Shown piece by piece: positions 56,001 to 64,000 of a stretch of DNA of 64,000 bases. This DNA comes from Liolophura sinensis (lineage: Eukaryota; Mollusca; Polyplacophora; Chitonida; Chitonidae). The DNA lies in NCBI RefSeq assembly GCF_032854445.1, contig NC_088299.1, forward strand, positions 5,555,001 through 5,619,000. The letters run 5' to 3'. The notes under the pieces are model-generated. The model saw only the letters and a list, made by a program, of their open reading frames with translations, was not told the origin of the DNA and searched no databases. The position numbers and the translations under genes are program-made. Position 1 is the stretch's first letter, and each line of letters begins with the position of its first letter.

Positions 56001-59000
56001 ATACATACAGACGCTCTCAGCACCTGCGCATCTGGAATGAAACATACTGCATAAAAATATTTCCAGGCTAATTAGGTGTGGCAATATGAAGCCTTTGATG
56101 AAGGCTATTATCCGAAATGTGGTAGTAGAGCTTTTATATTTTCTCGTTTTTCAATCTTTCAGTTCATTTACCTCACACATATTGAGGATATTTAGCTTTT
56201 TCTGTGTTGTCACGTACCTCATATACAAGACAGTCTCGATCTGAGCTAGGCGGTAAATGTATTATGCTGTAGTGCTTACATGTAGCTGGTTAGTTTCATC
56301 ATTCATTATGATGAGGGGTAGAGAGGTTTGCCTGTCTACGGAGAGAATAACACCAGCTTCTGGTCCTTACGATTAGCATTTACTCAAACGTAAAGAAACC
56401 GCACCTTCAATGGGGAAATACGCGTACATGTAAAAATGTGACAATTATGCTTAAGCCATGGTACTAAGATGCATGTAATCTCCTGCAATACAGGCATTCA
56501 CATGAACAATCAAAATAAAACTCTAACTAGAGTAAATTGACAAGAGACTGTATTTCATCCGTTGTGTGCCATTTATCACACATTCGTCGCTGCTCTAGCT
56601 TCACACTTTATGTTGTAAGTGTTTTATTACAGCTATGACGTAGAAAGTGTCCATATAGAGATATCTAATAAGTTGCTGTTCATATCACTGCTCTTTGCAA
56701 TTTCACTGGTGCTAATTAAGTTGCTAATTTTTAAGGATTTACAGATAACAGTTAAAAAGGTAAATTAAGTAAACTGACAAGATATAATTGAAGACGTACA
56801 GCATAGAGAGCAAAACCAAATCAACGACGACAGTGTGACAGGTGGCCAATGGCCACATGCAATCGGTGAAACACGGTCTCTTTTCAGTTTACCTGTCAAG
56901 GTTTTATTCTAACTATGTAAACCCATGAATAGTAGCAATTTACATGCACCCCTCCCCCCCCCCCCCCCTCCCGCCAACTCCATGGCTTACGCAGATTTAG
57001 GTAAATTACAAAATACAAATTTAGGTTATTAGACGTTACATGTCTAGAATTACTCAAAATGCTGTGTTGTCATAACATTTAACATAGCATCACATTAAAA
57101 CAATTACAAGAGGCCGGATTTCCCAGGTTACACATGACTGTTTACCAACTATCTCACGATGGTATAACCGCTGCTGTTTTTCTTTCCATTTCTTTTGGAA
57201 CTGAATGTCACCACTCTGTTCTGCTGAAGGCATGATGTTAAGATGCATGTAAATTACTGTGCTATTTACTCACTTGCATAGGTTAACCTGTTGAAATAAA
57301 ACCTGAGGTAAATGGGCGAGAGGCCGGTTTTGAACATTAAACGTAGTGACCATTTTCCAGCTACTATACTGCCGTCGCAACTCCAGTTTTACATTTCATG
57401 CGGTCGTTCTTCATCACTGCAATTTTTCACCTAGTTTTATTTGAGTCAGGTTGCCAGGATGCCTGTAAGTCACTACTATGTAAGCAACTAAATCCTCATC
57501 GGTTCACTGGCTACGCTTTGCACGTGTGACAGTTTCTTAGCTACGTCGTCGCTAATAAATTGCAATTAAAATCACTACAACTTCTTTTTCTGTCTTTTTA
57601 CCAAATTGTGCTTAAGCCATGGTGCTAGGGGTCGTGTAAATTGCTACTGTTTTTTATGCATTTACATGAACAGTTAGAATAAAACTCTGGCTGAGCTAAA
57701 CCGACAAGAGGTCGTATTTCACTGGGTAGGTGTCACCATTTGCCAGCTATCACACTGTCGTCGCGGCTTTGGCTTTAGTTTCTATGCTGTACGTCTTCAT
57801 AGTCAGACGATGTGCATCGACAGACTGTTTAATCGATAAAATAGCGCGGCGTAATGACCCAGAAGCCTCTCGCCAATGCGGTTGCTGTGAATTCAAGTCC
57901 AGCTCATGCTGGCTTCCTCTGCTGCCGTGGGTGGGAAGGTCTTCAGCAACCTGCCGATGGTCGTGGGTTTCACCCGGCCTCTGCCCGGTTTCCTTCCACC
58001 GAAATGGTGGCCGCCGTCGTATAAGTGAAATACTCTTGAATACAGCGTAAAGCACAAATCAGACAAATAAATAAATTATCAATAACGATACACTATACTG
58101 TTCATCTAGTCTGTGTAACTTCCTCGCTTGGTGTGGCCGCCGTCGTATAAGTAAAATATTCTTGAGTACGGCGTAAAACACCAATCAAATAAATAAATAA
58201 ATAATCGATAAAAGCTCACAGGGCAGGTTGCTCTGTGATATGGATTTCATGAATGGAATATCCACTGTTTGCAGGGCATCACTGAAAACTAATGACCGCT
58301 TCTCTCTTGTGTGTTACCGGCTTTATTTCCTATTTGTATAATTTCTTACATACCTTTGTCTTTGGGAGCTAGTGTTAAAAGTTGTTTTGGAAATGAATCT
58401 TGCAATTACCGGTTCGGAACTTATATCTTATATTTGGCAGGAATTTTCCTTGATGCGACGACTTCTTTTTTGTGATTCCAACTGAATATTTATATATCGT
58501 CATTTATAGCCTCAGGCAGATGATACTGGAATTCACGGTTCATTGACAATTCCATTCCGAGCTAGTCAGTAATACTTGTTTCCATCTTTGTTGAAATGAT
58601 TGTTTATATTTCAGGTTGCTCCTACATTTGTCTTGTTCATTGGACATAAAATATACATTACACCTGGCAGTGATCAAAGAGGATGAAAATTCAGTGTTGA
58701 TAAATGAGTTTCGGAAGAAATATACATGTATGCTTGCACGCAATCGATTCACTTCGCTCTACATGAATGCAGACAGAGGCAGGCTCTGTAGTTTCAAATC
58801 AGCTCACGAAAAGCTTCAGTAAAAATCTTCGAAAAGCTTACATATTGAAAGATCGGACCAAAGTGTCATACCCTGTGTTTTCATCGCTATCATAACTACA
58901 TGAAGATTTGAGTTTTTGGCTGTTGGTTGTCTATTTCATTGATTTTTACACCTTACTCAGCAATATTTTATTTACAGGTTTAATGGGTTAAGGGAATGGA

Positions 59001-61279
59001 AGTGGGAGTAACATTGTACATATTGCGAGAGGCATATTATGAGTTAATATGGAAGGGATGCCCAGAATTTAATTGTGGCAAATGCCGCTTAACTTGAGAC
59101 TGTAGGGTATGTATATGCATCGTGGTGAAAACGGTCGCCTTGTTGAATATGTGAACAATTTAATCAAAAGTTGATTACGACATGCATGACGCACGACTTG
59201 ATGCTCATTAATTATTCTCCCTTTACGACATCTCATCCAGCATCATTAAAAACTGTTGACTGCTTTTCCTTTCATGAAACCACTCTGATTTCTTTGGTTT
59301 TATACTTTTTTAGTTCTGTGATGATTTGTGTTATAAACGTGGTTTTGGAACATGTCACATTGAGCATCATGTCAGTAAGTATGGACAGAATACCCTATTT
59401 TTTTTTAGCTTTAGGCTATACGCATCGCCTTGTATAAAATGGTCACCTTGGATGCACGCAGGGTTGCAATGAAAGCGCAACGGAGATACTGATCTTTGAT
59501 TAACGACAGCTTACGAGCAAGGTACAAGACTGTTGCTCGTGAAATTTACACTTCCAGAATATTCCTTAGGCCACTCTACCTAGCATCATTTAAGGCTGTC
59601 AACTGTTTCTTTTTGCATAAATCCATCCTAATTTCTTACATTAAATATATTTTCTTAGTTCCTTGGTGGTTTGTGCTGAACGTACAATTGGATATTGGCG
59701 ATGCGATTATTGGCCTAGCACTTCCTTTATGTTTGACAGTTGGCGTACGAATGTCTGTTACAACGTTATAAACAGAATTGAGTGCTCTCATGACGATCAT
59801 TGTAAGCCGATCTTCCTCGCTGGCTCAGTGCACTGATGTGTCACTCTCCCTAAACCAAGCCTTAGAGTGACGACGTCATTAGTCATATTTTATCTGGTTT
59901 AATAATGTGCTAAGACTGAATTTCACTAGTTCAAATGCATTGTTTAAATGTCTTTGTGTGTAACGTTTTGAATAATTGTAGACCATTGGTATCAAATAAA
60001 GTGTTTGTGTTGCTCCTTTTAAGCATATACACGAACCACTAGAATAAATCCCTAACCCAGCTAAATTGGGAAGAGCTGTTATGGGTTTCATTCTACATGT
60101 TATAATCCTTTAGATTGTATTCCTGCATAAACAAGGATTCTGCAGATACAGGCCTGGTCCATATACATTGTTTTCATGTGATGCTTTATTAAGTGTTATG
60201 AAAACACAGCGTATTTCGAGTATTTCTATACTAGAGATCAAATAAATTGTAATTAACGCACTGCGTTCTGCTTAATCGCCTTGGCGGCAGGCGGTGTTTA
60301 AGTTGCTTCGTTTAGAATAAAACCGTCACTGAGATAATGAATAAATGCTTAGTTTGATTATTTGATCGAGTAAAGCTTCAGAATGTTTTGTATTTTGACT
60401 TCAAATCAGGATGTTTGTCAGGTACCCGGAGATGTTGTATACACCAGTTTCATCTACAGTCTTGCGCATAGTGTTTATAAATTTGTATATTTGTATATTT
60501 AAGCAGCCCCAAAAAAAAATAAATAAATAAACCGGGACAAAGAACGGAATGCCAAGCTAACGTCTTTCATCCGCTATGTCTCACTGGATTCCAATTATCA
60601 CACTGTAATCGCTGTTTTATTTCACCTGGAGAAGTCATTCGTTTTTCAATACTCACATTTACATATGTGTTAGTGCCAGAACTACCAATGTGAACTGACA
60701 GCGAATAAATAATGAAATTCCCATGTGAGATGTGTTGAGAGTCCAAAGATCGGGGTTTGGTGACAACGGCATAAAGAAATACATCACCTGTTTCACGCTT
60801 TCTTCTTTTACTGCTCGCCTAATGTCCCAAAACACTTTTTGTCATGCGCTATAAACCTGCGTAAGCCTTTTAACCTTTTTGATACGTCGTAATGTTCCTG
60901 GCTAGTTGCCTTTCAGCAGTCGTAAAATGCAGACGTATGTGTTGGTTCCAAACGTATGTCCCAGCGCCTAGCTAATGGTGTGAGTAACAGTAAGCTATTA
61001 AGCCGTCTAATAATATTCTCTGTAAATCCTCTTTACTTGTGCTTATATAGCTCGCCTACTGATTAAAGTCCAATCGACCATTATCTATTAACGAACATCG
61101 TTACTCACCTTCTCTTTCTCACCTTGTAAAAACGTTGAACTGCCCACTTATACCAATGTATACATATGTATCATATTTGTTACTGTTGTTTAGGAAATGG
61201 GTACATCGAAGGTGTTGAACTGGAGCAATTCCTGGCAGAACTTATTACCAGCGCGTGTCCAGCTTCTTCTAGTCGAGAG
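53066..61279 (+). CDS. Calbindin-32/calretinin-type EF-hand protein, 5' exons only
   Basis: Exon 1 53066-53186 (MATKEPGKNFLRQFRDKSTR then DFKELTAAQFMDVWNHYDEDG) joins in phase 1 to exon 2 61194-61279 (NGYIEGVELEQFLAELITSA onward). Together they give a complete first EF hand with the 12-residue loop DEDGNGYIEGVE (Asp 1, Asp 3, Asn 5, Glu 12 present). The N terminus strongly resembles insect calbindin-32 (Cbp53E) and the vertebrate calbindin/calretinin family, cytosolic six-EF-hand calcium buffers of neurons. The intron is 8 kb and full of repeats. The remaining five hands lie right of the window. A possible third exon at 63926-63955 (VLSEESYTTS, in frame, weak donor) is listed separately. Confidence 0.87.
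53696..53727. repeat. Perfect 10-bp-stem hairpin in calbindin intron 1
   Basis: AACTCGACTC, loop TCCTTTGT, GAGTCGAGTT. No T run follows, so it is not a bacterial-type terminator. It lies in a 116-codon open frame (53419-53769) that I do not recognise and do not call. Confidence 0.6.
53828..54032. repeat. ~32-bp minisatellite
   Basis: About six diverged units with the pattern catt-agcata-gcgcctgccgtaacgt (for example ttccagcataagcgtctaaa and tacatcataagcgcctgcgt), in calbindin intron 1. Confidence 0.75.
54620..54680 (+). repeat. MetaSINE-like family A, tail fragment
   Basis: ggttgccttcgtataagtga, then ttctgaagttcggtgttaat, the last part of family A, directly followed by repeat E. Confidence 0.5.
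54680..55030 (+). repeat. Repeat E, partial copies
   Basis: gtcaaaacagatgtctgtat, cgtcatccaaaaaggacgtt and aatcacaaggccaattcaac match the E series; an extra partial unit (54690-54810) precedes it, suggesting a local tandem duplication. Confidence 0.65.
56440..57790. repeat. Repeat D cluster, both orientations
   Basis: At least four D units or pieces: 56445-56635, an inverted piece at 56790-56935 (tacagcatagagagcaaaac, gacgacagtgtgacaggtgg), 57060-57410 and 57480-57790 (taaattgcaattaaaatcac, aattgtgcttaagccatggt, gcatttacatgaacagttag, tatcacactgtcgtcgcggc). Includes a C-rich run at 56947-56970. Confidence 0.7.
57842..58206 (+). repeat. MetaSINE-like family A, two adjacent copies
   Basis: 57842-58078 is nearly complete (gcgtaatgacccagaagcct through aataaataaatt). 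58131-58206 is a second 3' end (gtggccgccgtcgtataagt to aataaataaataaata). Between them lies atacactatactgttcatct plus a scrap of family B, the same arrangement as 50690-50860. Confidence 0.85.
58250..58440 (+). repeat. Interspersed repeat F
   Basis: ggaatatccactgtttgcag, actgaaaactaatgaccgct and tttcttacatacctttgtct, closely matching 42410-42600. Confidence 0.7.
59100..59770 (+). repeat. Repeat F, two tandem diverged copies
   Basis: 59215-59400 and 59560-59765 share agcatcat-taa-actgttgactg-ttt and a hydrophobic-looking stretch (tagtt-tg-gtgatttgtg, gcgatg/gagcatcat). Short open frames of ~90 codons exist in each but differ in frame and are not called. Confidence 0.5.
59880..60345 (+). repeat. 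Repeat D copies
   Basis: agcatatacacgaaccacta, cctgcataaacaaggattct, aggcctggtccatatacatt, acacagcgtatttcgagtat and aaataaattgtaattaacgc. This copy shows the 5' part of D best. Confidence 0.7.
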
Positions 61280-61892
61280 GTAAGTTATACATCTCCTTCT
61301 TACTTAGCACTACGAGAACATATATTATTGTGGGCTCTTACAAAAATGACGTCCAATGAAAAAAAAGACGAATTCGCTGTTCAACGCTTTATTATAAGAT
61401 GCTACAACAAGGCCGTTTTTTCTTCTGTGCCCTTCATTGTGTCATTTTCAGCATACACTTTAACAGAAACATAACGTTTTTTTAGCCGTATCAACAAGAA
61501 GCCCTCTATGCACCGAGGTCACGTGTAGCGTGAATACTTAATTTGGTATAATCATAAGAAAAACTTGAGAATGGGCACAAGAGGAAGGCGAACATTTGCA
61601 TGTAAATCTTCCCCAGCTAATACCACGTTCGGTGCACGCACCTGTTATTAGACACTGAATTGAGATAACGGTAGATTTTTATTAACCCAGGTGTATTAAT
61701 CTATTAACCAATCAATGATCACTTCACTTTTTCTTTTATATATGTTCTTCATCATAATCGGCCGCTGTCAAATTCCATTCTTCAAGGGTAAACCTCACAC
61801 GAGTACACAACTGTTGTTAGAATGTTTTATAATAACATAAAATACCTCTCTATGGCCGTGTAAGTTGTAACTATTAAGCATTTACATGAACA

Positions 61893-61893
<1 letters not shown>

Positions 61894-61967
<74 letters not shown>
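61894..61967. repeat. (AT)n microsatellite
   Basis: Pure AT dinucleotide run of ~37 units, starting where a repeat-D word (agcatttacatgaacagt) breaks off. Confidence 0.95.
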
Positions 61968-61968
<1 letters not shown>

Positions 61969-62084
61969 GTATTTTTATCCCCGTTTATAAGTAAATGAAA
62001 CACGCTAGTTATCTACCCAGACGTCTTATGCTGTATTAAATTATATTTTATTCGTACTAAATTTTTAACAATCCTTTGTGTTAA

Positions 62085-62338
62085 TTATTCATTTGATTGG
62101 TTTTTTACGCTGTACTCAAGAGTATTTCACTTGTACAACGGAGGCCTGCATTATGATGGGAGGAACCCGGGCAGAGCCCGGGTGAAACCCACGAACATCC
62201 GCAGGTTGTTGTAAGACCTTTCCAAGAAAGGTTGGAGAGGAAGCCAGCATGAGCTGGACGTGAACGCACAGCGACTGCGTTGGTGGGAGGCTCCTGGGTC
62301 ATTACGCCGAGTGCTAACTCCCTCGGCCACGGAGGCCT
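62085..62338 (-). repeat. Near-full-length MetaSINE-like family A, reversed
   Basis: Tail attcatttgattggtttttt, centre ggcctgcattatgatgggag, B-box complement gctggacgtgaacgcacagc and head cctcggccacggaggcctcc. At the head end a 20-bp unit (ggcctccagcag + tccttgga) is tandemly doubled at 62332-62372. Confidence 0.88.
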
Positions 62339-62653
62339 CCAGCAGCCTTTGGAGGCCTCCAGCAGTCCTTGGAGAAATGAAGCCAATTCATAACCTGGAG
62401 TATTCCTCTGACTGACAAGCGTCATTATTTATCCTTATTGACTGATTTAACCCACTACTGTGTTCACTCGGACAGATTATACGCTCTACAGACATCTTTT
62501 ATGTCTAACTTAATAAGTTCCACTGCCTTCTTGATATTAATCTAGCTACATGCATAAGGGAAGAATTCTCTGGCTGTCTTTCGATTTTGTCCATAGAGCT
62601 TATTCGGTCAAATTCACACTTGGTATATTACTGGGGACTGAGATCAGTGTTTT

Positions 62654-62805
62654 ATTTGATTTGATTGGAGTTTTACGCCGTTCTCAGTAATATTTCACTT
62701 ATACGACCTCGGCCAGGATTATAGTGGGAGGAAAATAGGGCGATACCCGCGGGAAACCCACGACCAGCTCAAGGTTGCTGTCAGATCTTCCCACGTAGGA
62801 CGGTA
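62654..62805 (-). repeat. MetaSINE-like family A, truncated
   Basis: tttgattggagttttacgcc, cacttatacgacctcggcca, gaaacccacgaccagctcaa and ttgctgtcagatcttcccac; head missing and tail short. Confidence 0.82.
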
Positions 62806-63925
62806 GTGGAAGGAAGTGCAGTGTCGTGTATTGTGTATTGCTGATGCCAATTCAATGTCATAAATCTTTCGCTTTTACATTTATGAATACTTTCCCTGGC
62901 TGTAAAATGAATACTATACAACGTAAGGGCTTAACATGTGCATTGTGTGACAAATAATAAATATTTTCAACGGTCACTGCAGTGTAAGTTCTATATATGT
63001 GAAAATGGCTATGTTTTAGTGATGACGGTCCTCAATATGGTAGACCTAACCATCCGGCACTTGATTCTGGAAATTAAGAAGCACATAAACAATTAAATTG
63101 CGTTCCAAGTCTAGAATGAGGTTCAGGAATGACGGTTTGTCAAATAAGTTGAAAGCCTGTTGTATAGCCGAAAATGAGAAATAATAATCAATGTTGACGG
63201 TACATTTGCACCGAGATAGGGTCTGGTATAAAACTATGAATTTTGGCCACTCCGTCCATTACGCTTTACCGTCGCCCTTCAACGGGAATATTCACATTGC
63301 CATGTATTTATGCAGATGCGTCTGCCAATGCAGTCTTAATGCTAGTATTTATCTCCATTGTTTCTCCAATGAGTATACTGCGTTGTGATTTTATTTGATA
63401 AGCATCAACTGCTCGAATATATTAACGTTAACTTTCGGTATGCAATTGGTCTTGGAATACCTTCTAGACAATTGAGATTGAGAATACCCGGTTGCTCATG
63501 ACTTCCAAACAAATACCCCCAACCCCCCCTAGGGTCTTAGCTGACCACAACAGACGGACACAGCCGGACGCGGGGAAATCATTAACTAAGGCTCAGTGAA
63601 TATATACATAATGTTGAATCGGTACCGTTATTCTGATATCTTCGGTTAACCGCTGTAAACGCAAAATAACGTGGTTATCTGTGTCCCTGAAGCTTAAGGC
63701 TGTCTTGACTGACAAATCTGTCTGTAACCCCCATGCAGTTATTTAGACACTGGTATCAGTAACATATGTAACATGGGAATCATTTATATTTCTCTCGTCA
63801 GCGAACGGGACGGATATTATTACGAACCCGTCCTATTGTTTGTCATCCGTCCGTGACGCTTTGTTTTTTCTTTGCAATAACTGCTCTGATTGTTGCCCGA
63901 TTTTAATAATAATGTTTGTGTACAG

Positions 63926-63955
63926 GTTTTGTCTGAAGAATCGTACACCACGTCC
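63926..63955 (+). CDS. Possible third calbindin exon (30 nt)
   Basis: A tgtgtacag acceptor precedes GTT TTG TCT GAA..., which continues exon 2 in frame as VLSEESYTTS; then CC/GTAAAC is a weak donor, though the frame also stays open to the window edge. The family has a short linker with an LSPE-like word here. Weak evidence. Confidence 0.3.
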
Positions 63956-64000
63956 GTAAACCATACATTCAATAGGGTTTTGTTTCCATGTAAAACTGCT

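Overview
This window looks like nuclear DNA from a lophotrochozoan, most likely a mollusc. It is AT-rich and its genes are split by long GT-AG introns. It is saturated with tRNA-derived SINEs that carry A/B-box heads, a long conserved central region and AATA-type tails, a style I associate with mollusc and other invertebrate MetaSINE-like families. The phylum call is inference; the split genes and SINEs are read directly.

Layout, left to right. (1) 1-9765: minus-strand 5' part of TONSL (TPR-rich replication-repair scaffold); five coding exons are visible and the gene runs off the left edge. Its 5.4-kb first intron holds a decayed hAT DNA transposon (5387-8944), itself invaded by a nested-palindrome element. 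(2) 9765-11300: a head-to-head promoter region with NRF1-like and YY1-like sites, shared with BBS10 on the plus strand (coding 11356-13152). (3) 14668-16813: a two-exon plus-strand gene for a predicted mitochondrial PPR/helical-repeat protein. (4) 21152-30131: minus-strand BPHL-like (valacyclovir-hydrolase-like) alpha/beta hydrolase in seven exons. Its nucleophile serine is replaced by Glu, two exons carry apparent frame breaks, and a SINE inserted exactly at one splice donor, duplicating it. (5) 33608-36228: a tentative two-exon minus-strand gene for a ~96-residue mitochondrial-type protein. (6) 36.2-45.2 kb: repeat-dominated DNA. (7) 45334-48080: a complete five-exon plus-strand gene for a ~195-aa secreted protein, a Cys-rich module plus a bacterial-type 3D (double-psi beta-barrel) domain. 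It lies between two direct copies of one interspersed repeat and is the most unusual gene here. (8) 53066-61279 and onward: the 5' exons of a calbindin-32/calretinin-type EF-hand gene with an 8-kb first intron, running off the right edge.

The genes are independent single-copy eukaryotic genes and do not form an operon or pathway. TONSL/BBS10 is the only clear regulatory pairing. The rest is repeats: about 25 copies of one SINE family, at least two other SINE-like families, three interspersed repeats I do not recognise (called D, E and F here), five minisatellites and several foldbacks.
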